A DNA stretch of 64,000 nt, from positions 1 through 64,000 of the forward strand of contig CAJTVH010000001.1 in the NCBI GenBank assembly GCA_910579745.1, read 5' to 3'. Source of the DNA: an uncultured Clostridia bacterium. GTDB lineage: Bacteria; Bacillota; Clostridia; Lachnospirales; CAG-274. Positions 52,660-61,205 of this stretch are shown in pieces (the stretch's first letter is position 1; each line of letters starts with the position of its first letter). Position numbers and translations under genes: made by a program. The notes under the pieces were generated by a model. It made no database searches. It was not told the DNA's origin and saw nothing but the letters and a program-made list of their open reading frames with translations.

Positions 52660-53466
52660 ATGATTAGCATAGGTCAGTTTTCGAAGATATGCTCTGTGAG
52701 TTTAAAAACTCTTAGACATTATGATAAAATCGAATTACTCAAACCTTTTAAAGTCGATAAGTTTACCGGTTATAGATATTATGATGAAAGTCAGCTAAAC
52801 CGGATGCTTACGATAAGCAGGCTTAAAAGATATGGGTTTTCCCTGACTGAGATTAAATCATTTTTGGATTCTAGTGAGGATAAAGGAGCGCTCCTTTCAA
52901 TGCTGCAGTCGCGCGCGGGTGAAATAATCGCTGAAATCAGACATAAGGAAATGCTGATTAAAGAATTAAGCGGTATTATTAAAAATTTTGAAAGGACAGG
53001 TGAAATTATGAGTTATCAAAGTAATTATGAGGTGTCAATAATTGAAAGTGAGAAAATTTTTGTATTAAGCTCAAGACAAAGGATGGCTGTTGAGGAGTTT
53101 GGAAAATATTATGGAAAGCTTTTTGAGAAAACAGCGGCGGAAAATATTAAACCTACAGGGATTGTTCTCGCGGTTTATCATGATGAGGAATGGAACGAGC
53201 GTGACAGCGATATTGAGGTAGGTATAGGAGTTGATGACGAAAGCAAGGCGAACAACTCTGTTGGTGGGTGTTTATGCGCTACTACCGTTCATAAAGGAAG
53301 TTACGCCAATTTGCCGGAAGCCTATGCCTCTGTTTTGAAATGGATAAATAATAATGGTTATGAGATCGCGTCTCCTCCTTATGAGATTTACAGAAATTCA
53401 GGTATGGACGGGATACCTGTGGAAGATTGGAGAACAGATATTTATTTTCCAGTAAAAAATAAATAA
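52660..53466 (+). CDS. MerR-family regulator with GyrI-like effector domain
   Basis: A 268-aa transcription factor. The N-terminal MerR winged helix (about 1-70) reads MISIGQFSKICSVSLKTLRH, then YDKIELLKPF, FTGYRYYDESQL and KRYGFSLTEIKSFL. A coiled-coil helix (about 75-110) leads to a C-terminal GyrI-like domain (about 120-268) of the BmrR/Rob ligand-binding fold, so it probably senses a small, perhaps toxic, molecule. The ATG at 52660 follows GGAGG by six bases. No obvious target gene is adjacent; the ABC exporter lies 1.5 kb downstream on the other strand and is only a candidate. Confidence 0.9.
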   Translation: MISIGQFSKICSVSLKTLRHYDKIELLKPFKVDKFTGYRYYDESQLNRMLTISRLKRYGFSLTEIKSFLDSSEDKGALLSMLQSRAGEIIAEIRHKEMLIKELSGIIKNFERTGEIMSYQSNYEVSIIESEKIFVLSSRQRMAVEEFGKYYGKLFEKTAAENIKPTGIVLAVYHDEEWNERDSDIEVGIGVDDESKANNSVGGCLCATTVHKGSYANLPEAYASVLKWINNNGYEIASPPYEIYRNSGMDGIPVEDWRTDIYFPVKNK

Positions 53467-53953
53467 AATCCGGCGTTTGCCGTTATTTGTATGTTTATAT
53501 TAAATAGATTTTGAGTAAACTTCCCGCCTTTTAAGGCGGTGAAGGCTTACTTATGGCAATTTAAAATAAAGAGGACTTAAAAAAATACTTTATGAGAAAA
53601 GAATTTTAAATTTTAATCGTGTTGCTTATAAAAAAAACCGAGGGACGGTTTAAGAAATTTTTATTAGAGCGTATCTGAAAACTCTTGCTGACTGTTAAGA
53701 GTATATAAAACATTATTTTTTCAAAGCTTATTTTTACTTTCTCAAAACCCCAATATCCAAAAGATCATAAAAAATAAACGAAAAAGCTTCAATCTCATTT
53801 TTTATAATTTTTTGTGACTATTTTAGTTTTCATATACGCTCTAAAATAATTTTTTTATTTTTTCATCTTATGTTGAAATTATCACCAGTTGTTTATTCTA
53901 TGAAAAAAAGTACTTGACAAATTTATCAATATGTGAGAAAATATAAAAGATAT
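53467..53953. other. Intergenic region before tRNA-Pro
   Basis: A CGGC/GCCG mini-hairpin directly after the MerR stop (about 53470-53482) and a CCGCC/GGCGG hairpin at 53524-53540 may end that transcript, though both lack good T-runs. A family-1 element lies at 53666-53843. A TTGACA at 53914-53919 with A/T-rich sequence before 53954 is the probable tRNA promoter. Confidence 0.4.
53666..53843. repeat. Family-1 inverted-repeat element, copy G
   Basis: Its ends AGAGCGTATCTGAAAACTC and AGTTTTCATATACGCTCT are among the best-matched in the window, with TA on both sides (TTAGAGC, GCTCTAA). The interior keeps CCAAAAGATCATAAAAAATA and TTTTTTATAATTTTTTGTGA. The orientation is like copy A. Confidence 0.75.
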
Positions 53954-54027
53954 CGGGGTGTGGCGTAGCTTGGTAGCGCGCTTGAATGGGGTTCAAGAGG
54001 TCGCAAGTTCAAATCTTGTCACCCCGA
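53954..54027 (+). tRNA. tRNA-Pro (anticodon GGG)
   Basis: A 74-base cloverleaf. The acceptor arms CGGGGTG and CACCCCG pair fully, with discriminator A. The D arm has GCGTAGCTTGGTAGCGC. The anticodon stem is CTTGA/TCAAG with loop ATGGGGT, giving anticodon GGG. The T arm is CAAGTTCAAATCTTG. No CCA is encoded. A TTGACA box lies 40 bases upstream. Confidence 0.93.
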
Positions 54028-54186
54028 TTTTTATTTATAGAGATGTTGTATATTTTAAAATAAATTATATCAATTATTGAAAAGTCCATTTTTGTGGATT
54101 TTTTTTGTTTTATGAATAAATATAGTTAATCAGTTTAAAAGAATGTAAGGATATATTTTGAGAAAACTGTGGTTTTATACTGGTAT

Positions 54187-54548
54187 AGGGCATATCTGAA
54201 AACTCATTTGGATACATAAAATAACGTGAGTTCGACGAAAATTTATTGTTAATGGAACCTTTTTCTATCGCAAAAAGGTTCCAAACCTCCAAAAATGCTC
54301 TTGAAGCATTAAAAACCTTGAGGTTTCACCTCAAACTTCACAAACTTTTTGAAAAAAGTTTGACAAAAACTTTTGTGCGAAACTACGTTTCGCTGGTTTT
54401 ACTGCTATTTCTCCGTCGAACTCACGTTAAAATACTCAAGTTCTCTATAGCTTTGTTGTGAAAGCTTTGATTATACCCGTGTTTTCCGTTCTTCGCTCTA
54501 GCAAATTTGTTTAATTTATATAATCAAAACGGTTTTCAGGTATGCTCT
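54187..54548. repeat. Family-1 element interrupted by another element
   Basis: The outer ends AGGGCATATCTGAAAACTCA (left) and GGTTTTCAGGTATGCTCT (right) are of family-1 type with TA on both sides, but they lie 360 bases apart instead of about 165. Between them is a second inverted-repeat structure (54223-54430). This looks like one element inserted into another. Confidence 0.6.
54223..54430. repeat. Multi-hairpin element inside a family-1 copy
   Basis: It is bounded by AACGTGAGTTCGACGA and its approximate complement CGTCGAACTCACGTT. Inside is a row of short palindromes: GGAACCTTTTT/AAAAAGGTTCC, GAGGTTT/CACCTC-type arms and AAACTTTTT/AAAAAGTTT, then GAAACTACGTTTC. Base composition differs from the neighbourhood. 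Purpose unknown; an accidental 71-codon ORF crosses it without a ribosome site. Confidence 0.55.
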
Positions 54549-54606
54549 AATCTCATTAAAAAAAGAGGATATAATGTATCTTGTATTTAAAGAGAGATTA
54601 GTATTA
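54549..54606. repeat. Family-5 short inverted repeat
   Basis: TAATCTCATTAAAAAAAGAG and CTTGTATTTAAAGAGAGATTA form imperfect inverted arms around ATATAATGTAT. It abuts the right end of the interrupted family-1 element, as family-5 pieces also do at 27880 and 52242. Confidence 0.4.
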
Positions 54607-54617
54607 TATAAAAATAG

Positions 54618-54646
54618 CCCCGATGTTTTATTGTAAAAACATCGGG
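54618..54646 (-). terminator. Terminator downstream of tRNA-Leu
   Basis: CCCGATGTTTTTA pairs with TAAAACATCGGG (read on the minus strand), followed by GCTATTTTTA. It lies 40 bases beyond the tRNA 3' end. Confidence 0.7.
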
Positions 54647-54686
54647 ACGCTAATTTGATTTTTTTAATTAGAGTTATAGTAATTAA

Positions 54687-54766
54687 TGCGGATGGTGGGA
54701 CTTGAACCCACACTCCAAGGAACAAGATTCTAAGTCTTGCGCGTCTGCCAATTCCGCCACATCCGC
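54687..54766 (-). tRNA. tRNA-Leu (anticodon UAG)
   Basis: Read on the minus strand: acceptor GCGGATG/CATCCGC with discriminator A, D arm TGGCGGAATTGGCAGACGC, anticodon stem CAAGA/TCTTG with loop CTTAGAA giving TAG, a long variable region TTCCTTGGAGT and T arm GTGGGTTCAAGTCCCAC. About 80 bases; no CCA is encoded. Confidence 0.93.
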
Positions 54767-54783
54767 AAACAAATACATTAATT

Positions 54784-54812
54784 ATTTTAACATATATAAG
54801 TTATATTGTCAA
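54784..54812 (-). promoter_or_regulatory. SigA-type promoter for tRNA-Leu
   Basis: On the minus strand TTGACA (54812-54807), a 17-base spacer and TAAAAT (54789-54784), about 18 bases before the tRNA. Confidence 0.75.
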
Positions 54813-54897
54813 ATATTTTTTGTATATATATTCTAATATTTGAATATTTTTGAGCTTTATATATATAGCTGTTTTATGAGCGGATTTTTTTCGAAAA

Positions 54898-54962
54898 TTT
54901 ACGGCAATTCGTCAGAAGTCAGAAGAAATAATTTTTTCTTCTTTATGGAATTGCCGTAATTA
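54898..54962 (-). terminator. Terminator of the ABC exporter gene
   Basis: TTACGGCAATTC and GAATTGCCGTAA pair around a 38-base A/T-rich loop that has its own AGAAGAAA/TTTCTTCT stem. On the minus strand it is followed by ATTTTCG. It lies 18 bases beyond the gene's stop. Confidence 0.7.
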
Positions 54963-54980
54963 TATAGTTTCTAAAGAGGT

Positions 54981-56759
54981 CTAATGGTCTTTAATTATAT
55001 CTTTAAACTGCATGTTATATAATTCGGAATATCGCCCTCCTTTTTCGAGTAACGCTGTATGATTTCCCGTTTCGATTATTTTTCCCCGTTCCATTACTAT
55101 AATTTTATCAGCGTTTACAATAGTTGAAAGTCTATGAGCTATAACTACAGATGTTCTGCCTTTCATTAAATTTTCCAAAGCGTCTTGCACCAATTCCTCT
55201 GATTCAGAATCAAGAGCGCTGGTCGCCTCGTCTAATATAAGAAATTTTGGATTTTTTAAAAATACCCGCGCTATGGCTATGCGTTGTTTTTGTCCTCCTG
55301 ATAATCCTATGCCTCTTTCTCCCAGTATAGTATCAAATTTTTGAGGTGTTTTTATTATAAAATCATAAGCGTTTGCGGCTTTGGCGGCGTCTTCCACTTC
55401 TTTATCTGTAGCGTTAGGTTTACCGTATAGTATATTTTCTTTTATTGTGCCGGAAAAGAGTAACGTGTCCTGAAATACCATTCCCATTTTCTCATACAAA
55501 GATTTTAGAGAATAATCCTTAATATCTACTCCGTTAATTATGACGCTTCCTTTAATTGGGTCGTAAAAGCGGGTCAATATATTCACCAGTGTGGTTTTCC
55601 CGCACCCGCTTGAGCCTACCAGGGCTATATTTTCTCCTTGTTTGATACTAAAGTCAATATCATATAAAGTATAATTTTTATCTTCCTCATTGTATTTAAA
55701 GTACACATGATTAAAGGCTAGGTTTATGGGCGTATTATGCTCAAGTGTTATAGCTTTACTTTTTTCCTTTATATCGAGAGGAGTATCTAATATCTCGAAT
55801 ACTCTCTCAATTCCGGCGACGCTTTTTGAGTATGTAAGATTCAATTCGGCGAATCTCCTTAAAGGTGTTATAAAGTATCCCAAGTATGAGTAAAATATAA
55901 TTAAGTCACCTATAGTCATGGTATCTTTCGCTATATATACAGCCGATAAGCATACTACAATTGAAACTGTTATTTCTGATAAAGAGCTTGTGACAGCTTC
56001 TCCCAATGAGCTGTAACGGTTTGTTTTTCGTGTGAAGCCATAAATTTTTTCTGAGTATTTGTTAAATTTGCCTATCTCATAGTCTTCCATATTAAAGAGT
56101 TTAATGGTAGCGAAACCCGCCATACGTTCCTGAGTATATCCTGAGATTTCTGAAATATTATTTTGGACTTTTTTACTTGCCTTATAAATCTGTATACGGA
56201 TTTTTTTAGTAATAATAACTGACAAGGGCACAGCGATAGAGCATATTAATGTAAGCGGTACGTTAATCGAAAACATAAGGATTATGTATATCATAAACAT
56301 TATGAAGTCAATCCAAACGTTTGTAGCTACGTTCCATATAAAACCGTTTACTGAATCCACATCGCTGCTTATTCTTGTGACAAGATTTCCGGATTTATTT
56401 TTATGATGAAATAAAGCCGACATTTTCAGCAGGTGATTATATAGCTGGCATCGCATAGTATGGGTTATTTTATTAGCCGCCTCCAGTGAACAGACCTGTC
56501 TTAAAAACGCCGATGGAATATATATAAATGAATATATCATAAGCAATATCATGAGCCATTTTAAAATCTCGTTTATCTTTTCACCTGTCGTTAATATTTC
56601 GGATACGAGCAAAGTGTCTGTAAAATATTTTAAAACCTGAGGAAGTATCAAGGGAAGTATTAATTTTAACACTCCGAAAACAGTTGAAATCAATATAAGG
56701 TACCAGTAAGGTTTTATATATAACAGCAAACGGACAATACTTTTTTTCTTTATATTCAT
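54981..56759 (-). CDS. ABC-type exporter, fused membrane and ATPase domains
   Basis: A 592-aa half-transporter of the MsbA/BmrA type that works as a homodimer or heterodimer. Six membrane helices lie at about 15-310. The ATPase domain (about 335-592) has Walker A GSSGCGKTT, Q-loop GMVFQDTLLF, signature LSGGQKQRIAIAR, Walker B FLILDEATSALD and the switch His in VIAHRLSTI. The substrate (drug, lipid or peptide) cannot be inferred. A GGAGGAGA ribosome site precedes the ATG. It diverges from an AraC-type regulator, which may control it. Confidence 0.93.
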   Translation of the reverse strand: MNIKKKSIVRLLLYIKPYWYLILISTVFGVLKLILPLILPQVLKYFTDTLLVSEILTTGEKINEILKWLMILLMIYSFIYIPSAFLRQVCSLEAANKITHTMRCQLYNHLLKMSALFHHKNKSGNLVTRISSDVDSVNGFIWNVATNVWIDFIMFMIYIILMFSINVPLTLICSIAVPLSVIITKKIRIQIYKASKKVQNNISEISGYTQERMAGFATIKLFNMEDYEIGKFNKYSEKIYGFTRKTNRYSSLGEAVTSSLSEITVSIVVCLSAVYIAKDTMTIGDLIIFYSYLGYFITPLRRFAELNLTYSKSVAGIERVFEILDTPLDIKEKSKAITLEHNTPINLAFNHVYFKYNEEDKNYTLYDIDFSIKQGENIALVGSSGCGKTTLVNILTRFYDPIKGSVIINGVDIKDYSLKSLYEKMGMVFQDTLLFSGTIKENILYGKPNATDKEVEDAAKAANAYDFIIKTPQKFDTILGERGIGLSGGQKQRIAIARVFLKNPKFLILDEATSALDSESEELVQDALENLMKGRTSVVIAHRLSTIVNADKIIVMERGKIIETGNHTALLEKGGRYSELYNMQFKDIIKDH

Positions 56760-56866
56760 AATTAAGTCTCCTCCAATCTACGGTATGTCTCAAAACTTTG
56801 AAAAATGATATATATTCATGTTATATTAAAATACTAAGATATTCAATTAAATATATGCTCGAATTT

Positions 56867-56895
56867 TTGACAAATCTTATATATTATGATATACT
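56867..56895 (+). promoter_or_regulatory. SigA-type promoter for the AraC-family gene
   Basis: TTGACA (56867-56872), a 17-base spacer and TATACT (56890-56895). It is about 280 bases before the gene; the leader consists mostly of a family-4 inverted repeat. Confidence 0.65.
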
Positions 56896-56898
56896 CTA

Positions 56899-57097
56899 AA
56901 CTACAGCGATTACAGTATATATAGAAAAAATATTTTATTCAAAAGGCGGTTTTACTTTTTAAAAGTAAAATTGTGTTCGTCCATGTTCTTCACAGCGCTA
57001 TTTTAGCGAAAGGCGTTTTGCTTTTTAAACGCCTGGGTGAGAAATGTTGAATAAAATATTTTTTCTTTTCTCCGTTTATTCTGGAATTGTTGTAGGG
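56899..57097. repeat. Family-4 inverted repeat in the AraC-gene leader
   Basis: CTACAGCGATTACAG...GAAAAAATATTTTATTC on the left is imperfectly complementary to GAATAAAATATTTTTTC...GGAATTGTTGTAG on the right. The interior has two strong hairpins: TTTTACTTTT/AAAAGTAAAA and AGGCGTTT/AAACGCCT. Similar elements lie at 1365 and about 535, and its inner hairpin recurs at 52120. Confidence 0.45.
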
Positions 57098-57176
57098 CAA
57101 GTATTGAGTTATTATAATTTCATAGTTTTGAGGTATATTTTCAATTTTATTGATTATATCAAAGGAGATGGGTGAA

Positions 57177-58010
57177 GTGGCTCTTCCTATTCCTGAGGGA
57201 AAACAAATTATTGTTGAAAGGAATTTAAGACCGTCCAGATTTTGTATGCCGTCTATGGAAATGGCTACAGACCATTATAGTGTAGGGTATGTTGTTACGG
57301 GAGACCGAAAAGTAATTATGCCTTCACGAAGTTATAGTTATCATTCCGGAGACGCCACATTAGGAATACCGTATATGTATCATCGTACCATTTCAGATAG
57401 TGATATTCCCTATGACAGTTATATTATTAAATTTACTCCCGAATTTATTAAACCTTTTATTAATCAGGCGAGGAAAAAGATATTTTATGAGCTATGCGAG
57501 CATAGGGTGTTTCATTTTTCTGATGAGATTCAGATTAAAATAGAGAGGATATTTTTTGAGATGCTTGAGGAGTATAATAAAAAAGCCTATTATACAGAGT
57601 TTATACTTCAGGGAATGCTATACAGGCTTTTAATAACCATATGGGAAAATAAACTCGACAACGATATTATGGGGCATAAATCTCCCCTGTCAAAATCCAT
57701 AGTTGATATACTTATTTATATAGAAAATAACTACTATAAGAAAATTACTCTTGAAAAAACAGCTCAAATGGTTCATTTCTCAAACTCTTATTTTTCAAGA
57801 ATGTTTAAGCTTCAGCTTGGGATACCTTTTACGGAGTATGTAAATAATGTACGTATTACCCAGGCCAAAAAAATGCTTATTCAAACAGATAAATCTATTA
57901 TGGAAATAGCCCTGGACACAGGATATTGTCACGGCGATTATCTTTCCGTACAGTTTAAAAATAAAACGGGTATGACGCCTTCTCAATTTCGTAATAGTTT
58001 AAAAAAATAA
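57177..58010 (+). CDS. AraC-family transcriptional regulator
   Basis: A 277-aa regulator. The N-terminal about 150 residues are a cupin-like sensor region (VGYVVTGDRKVIMPSRSYSY). The C-terminal about 100 residues are the AraC double helix-turn-helix: LEKTAQMVHFSNSYFSRMFK, LGIPFTEYVNNVRI and IMEIALDTGYCHGDYLSVQF followed by KNKTGMTPSQFR. The start is probably the GTG at 57177, nine bases after AAGGAG; the ATG at 57168 is too close to that site and a TTG at 57150 lies before it. The divergent ABC exporter is the natural candidate target. Confidence 0.9.
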   Translation: MALPIPEGKQIIVERNLRPSRFCMPSMEMATDHYSVGYVVTGDRKVIMPSRSYSYHSGDATLGIPYMYHRTISDSDIPYDSYIIKFTPEFIKPFINQARKKIFYELCEHRVFHFSDEIQIKIERIFFEMLEEYNKKAYYTEFILQGMLYRLLITIWENKLDNDIMGHKSPLSKSIVDILIYIENNYYKKITLEKTAQMVHFSNSYFSRMFKLQLGIPFTEYVNNVRITQAKKMLIQTDKSIMEIALDTGYCHGDYLSVQFKNKTGMTPSQFRNSLKK

Positions 58011-58032
58011 TTACGTATTGAGAAAAGAAGTC

Positions 58033-58076
58033 AAAAATCGATGGGGAAAAATATTTTTACTCCCATCGATTTTTTG
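58033..58076. terminator. Bidirectional terminator between AraC gene and nth
   Basis: AAAAATCGATGGG pairs with CCCATCGATTTTT around a 16-base loop; T-runs stand on the right for the plus strand and on the left for the minus strand. Confidence 0.8.
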
Positions 58077-58084
58077 ATACCACG

Positions 58085-58133
58085 GTAAATAATAAACCTG
58101 TTCAATAATTTATATTGAACAGGTTTATTATTT
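58085..58133 (-). terminator. Hairpin at the 3' end of nth
   Basis: AAATAATAAACCTGTTCAAT pairs perfectly with ATTGAACAGGTTTATTATTT around a short loop. The arm reaches the nth stop codon, so it is the first terminator for the minus-strand gene. Confidence 0.7.
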
Positions 58134-58767
58134 ACATACTCAGATACTCGTCGCAGTAATCTCTTAAACAGCAAGCCTCACATTCCGGTTTTCTCGCCTT
58201 GCAGATTTTTCTGCCATGGGCGATAACCTGAGTATTGTATCTTATCCAATGTTCTTTTGGAAAAATTTCCATAAGCTCAAACTCTATTTTAACAGGGTCG
58301 TCGCTTTCTGTAAAGCCCACTTTTTTTGAGATCCTTTTAACGTGAGTATCGACAACGATACTTGGAAGATTAAAAATATGGCTTCTCACAACATTTGCCG
58401 TTTTTCTTCCGACTCCAGGTATTTTTGTAAGTTCGTTAATATCAGACGGCATAACGCCGTTATATTTTTCCAAAAGCATACGACACGCGAGTATAATATT
58501 TTTAGCTTTATTTCTGTAAAAACCAGTGCTTTTAATGTCCTGTTCAAGCTCCGACAAATCGGCCTCGGCGAAATCCCGCAAAGCCGTGTATTTTTTGAAT
58601 AAGTCTTTTGTAACGATATTAACTCTGTCGTCAGTACACTGGGCGCTTAATATTGTCGCTATTAAAAGCTGCCATTCGTTTTCGTGAACAAGATAACATT
58701 TATCTTCCGTAGGATAATTTTCATCAAGAAGTCTTAAAATGTTATCGACTTTTTCTTTAATTTTCAT
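58132..58767 (-). CDS. nth: Endonuclease III
   Basis: A base-excision-repair glycosylase/AP lyase for oxidised pyrimidines. The 211-aa protein has the helix-hairpin-helix LTKIPGVGRKTANVV with the catalytic Lys, the Asp in VDTHVKRISKKVGF and a C-terminal [4Fe-4S] loop with spacing C-x6-C-x2-C-x5-C (CKARKPECEACCLRDYC). I chose the ATG at 58767, which follows GAGGTG at a good distance; a start four codons earlier overlaps that site. Its start lies 22 bases after the P-type ATPase stop, so the two may be cotranscribed. Confidence 0.96.
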   Translation of the reverse strand: MKIKEKVDNILRLLDENYPTEDKCYLVHENEWQLLIATILSAQCTDDRVNIVTKDLFKKYTALRDFAEADLSELEQDIKSTGFYRNKAKNIILACRMLLEKYNGVMPSDINELTKIPGVGRKTANVVRSHIFNLPSIVVDTHVKRISKKVGFTESDDPVKIEFELMEIFPKEHWIRYNTQVIAHGRKICKARKPECEACCLRDYCDEYLSM

Positions 58768-58789
58768 AGAACACCTCATTAATAAAACA

Positions 58790-61168
58790 TTAAAGTTCAG
58801 CTTTTGAAAGAAGCTTGCTTTTATTAAAAAATCTACTTAATCCTATAAATATAAGAACCGCGAATATAATAAAACCTATTGTAAGTATTAACACCATTGG
58901 AGTGAAAGGCGACAGATTGAAAAATTCAGGGAACAATAAAATTCCTCCGGCGAATATTCCGCACATACAGGTGAAAAGAACGCCTCTTATTATGTTAAAG
59001 GGAATACAAACTTTAAATAAAAACATAAGTCTTATAAATCCGGTAACATAAACACATATTGTGGAGGATTCTGTTTTTGAGATGTCGAAAATACACTCAA
59101 AGACAAGTATTCCAAGAATAGAGATAAATACAGCCATGGATGGAGGCAGAGCAAGCCTCATTATATTTTGGAAAAAATTGCCTTTTATCCTTTTTTTATT
59201 GGGCTCAAGAGCGAGGATAATTCCTGGTATTCCTGAGCTTACGGCGTTAATAAGCGTTTGTTGAATAGGTATAAACGGATAGGGTATATGGACGAACAAA
59301 AATATAAACGCCAATCCAAGGGAATATAAGGTTCTTACCATAACTATAGCCGCTGACCTCTGAATATTATTTATAGAACGTCTTCCCTCAGCGACAACTT
59401 TAGGCATAGAGTCAAAGTTTGAGTCAAGCAGTATAAGCTGAGAAACGTTTCTAGCCGCGTCTGTTCCCGACGCCATCGCTATACTGCAGTCAGCCTCTTT
59501 AAGAGCGAGCACGTCGTTTACTCCGTCGCCTGTCATCGCTACTGTATGCCCGTTTTTTTGCATAGCGTTAATAAGTTCTTTTTTCTGAATTGGAGTCACT
59601 CTTCCGAATACCACATTTTCTGAAACAGAGCTGTCAATATTTTCGCTGTTGATGGTTGTGGCGTCGATTGCTTTCTCCCAGCCGTCAATTCCGGCGGCTT
59701 TTGCTATTCCGCTTACTGTTTCCACGTTATCTCCGGAAATAACTTTTATAGATACTCCCTGGTCTTTAAAATATTCCAATGTCTTTTTCGCTTCCGCTCT
59801 TATTTTATCTCGAATAAGTACAAAGGCTATGGGGGTTATTTCTTTTGGCAATTTTTTAGGTGAGCATTTATTTTTTGAGTGGGCGACGAGTATAACTCTG
59901 CTGTTTTTTGAGAACTCATTTATTTTTTCTTTAATGGCTAAAGGTATTTCGTCAAGTATAAACTCTGCGGCTCCCATTATGTAGGAACCATATTTCTCAA
60001 AATATACTCCTGACCATTTTTCCTGACTTGAAAAAGGGCATAATATAATTGGCTTCCAGTCACTTTTATTTATATATTTGTCTTTTATAGCGTTAAACGT
60101 GGGATTATTGTCCTCAAGAGAATTTACTATGGATGAAAGGGCGGTTTCTATTGTTTCACGGTAGGTTTCATCAAGTATAAATGTATCTATGACTTCCATA
60201 GAGCCCTCGGTAAGGGTTCCGGTTTTATCAAGGCATAAAGTGTCTACCCTGGCGAGAGTTTCTATACAGTAAAGTTCCTGTACAAGGACTTTATATCTAG
60301 CGAGCCTTACTACTCCCACCGCGAGAACTGTGCTTGAGAGAAGCATAAGTCCCTCTGGTATAATTGTGATAATAGCGGCGATACTTTGAACGACAGCCTT
60401 TTCAAATGTATTTTCATCAACGTTAAACTGATTTAACGCGATAATTATACCGACAGGTATTATGAAGAAAGATATAATTTTTACTATTTTATTGAGAGTA
60501 CGCATAATTTCAGAGTTGATTTTTTTTATATATTTCGCTCCGCTCGAAATTTTAGAAACATAGTTATATTTTCCTACTCTTTCCGCTTTAGCGGTGCACT
60601 TTCCGCTGACTATAAAGCTTCCCGCCAGAAGCAAGTCACCTTCTTTTTTATAAATAGCGTCTGACTCGCCCGTTACAAAAGACTCGTTTACATCGCAGCT
60701 TCCTTTTACGATAATTGAATCCGTCACAACCTGATAACCGCTCTCAAATATGATAATGTCGTCAAGGACTATTTGCTCAATCGATATTTTTGTTCTTATT
60801 CCGTTTCTTATGACATCGGCTTTTGTTGAGGCTATAATTGACAGTTTATCAATAGTAAGCTTTGAGCGTATTTCCTGGATAACTCCTATAAATAAGTTGC
60901 AGAGTACAACACCCATAAATAAAATGTTTTTATACTCTCCTATAATAATTATTATAATCGCTAGGCTAAAGTTAAGAATATTAAAAAATGTGCATAAATT
61001 ACCCGTTATAATTTGCAGAATTGTTTTTGTGGGAACAGTGTTTTCATCATTAAAAAGCCCTTCGGCAAATCTTTGGTTTACTTCGTTTTCGGAAAGACCT
61101 TTATCATAACTAGGCGTATACCGCCTTATTTTTTTTAGTTCATCATTGTTTTCAAGGTTATAGTTCAT
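58790..61168 (-). CDS. P-type cation-transporting ATPase
   Basis: A 792-aa membrane pump. The dephosphorylation motif TGES is at 166-169, the M4 motif PEGL at 271-274 (typical of Ca2+/Mg2+-type P2 pumps), the phosphorylated Asp at 314 (DKTGTLTEG), and the hinge motifs SGDNVETVSGIA and TGDGVNDVLALKEADCSIAM. No heavy-metal-binding domain or CPC motif is present, so it is not a copper/zinc pump. It resembles the CtpE-like group, linked in mycobacteria to calcium; the ion here is unproven. Ten hydrophobic segments are suggested. GGAGG precedes the ATG. Confidence 0.88.
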   Translation of the reverse strand: MNYNLENNDELKKIRRYTPSYDKGLSENEVNQRFAEGLFNDENTVPTKTILQIITGNLCTFFNILNFSLAIIIIIIGEYKNILFMGVVLCNLFIGVIQEIRSKLTIDKLSIIASTKADVIRNGIRTKISIEQIVLDDIIIFESGYQVVTDSIIVKGSCDVNESFVTGESDAIYKKEGDLLLAGSFIVSGKCTAKAERVGKYNYVSKISSGAKYIKKINSEIMRTLNKIVKIISFFIIPVGIIIALNQFNVDENTFEKAVVQSIAAIITIIPEGLMLLSSTVLAVGVVRLARYKVLVQELYCIETLARVDTLCLDKTGTLTEGSMEVIDTFILDETYRETIETALSSIVNSLEDNNPTFNAIKDKYINKSDWKPIILCPFSSQEKWSGVYFEKYGSYIMGAAEFILDEIPLAIKEKINEFSKNSRVILVAHSKNKCSPKKLPKEITPIAFVLIRDKIRAEAKKTLEYFKDQGVSIKVISGDNVETVSGIAKAAGIDGWEKAIDATTINSENIDSSVSENVVFGRVTPIQKKELINAMQKNGHTVAMTGDGVNDVLALKEADCSIAMASGTDAARNVSQLILLDSNFDSMPKVVAEGRRSINNIQRSAAIVMVRTLYSLGLAFIFLFVHIPYPFIPIQQTLINAVSSGIPGIILALEPNKKRIKGNFFQNIMRLALPPSMAVFISILGILVFECIFDISKTESSTICVYVTGFIRLMFLFKVCIPFNIIRGVLFTCMCGIFAGGILLFPEFFNLSPFTPMVLILTIGFIIFAVLIFIGLSRFFNKSKLLSKAEL

Positions 61169-61205
61169 TATTTTCCTCCAATTAATTATAAGAACTTATT
61201 CTATA

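Noticed and set aside
54246..54461. Plus-strand 71-codon ORF
   Set aside because: It runs through a row of palindromes in the inner repeat element, has no ribosome site and its translation is low-complexity.
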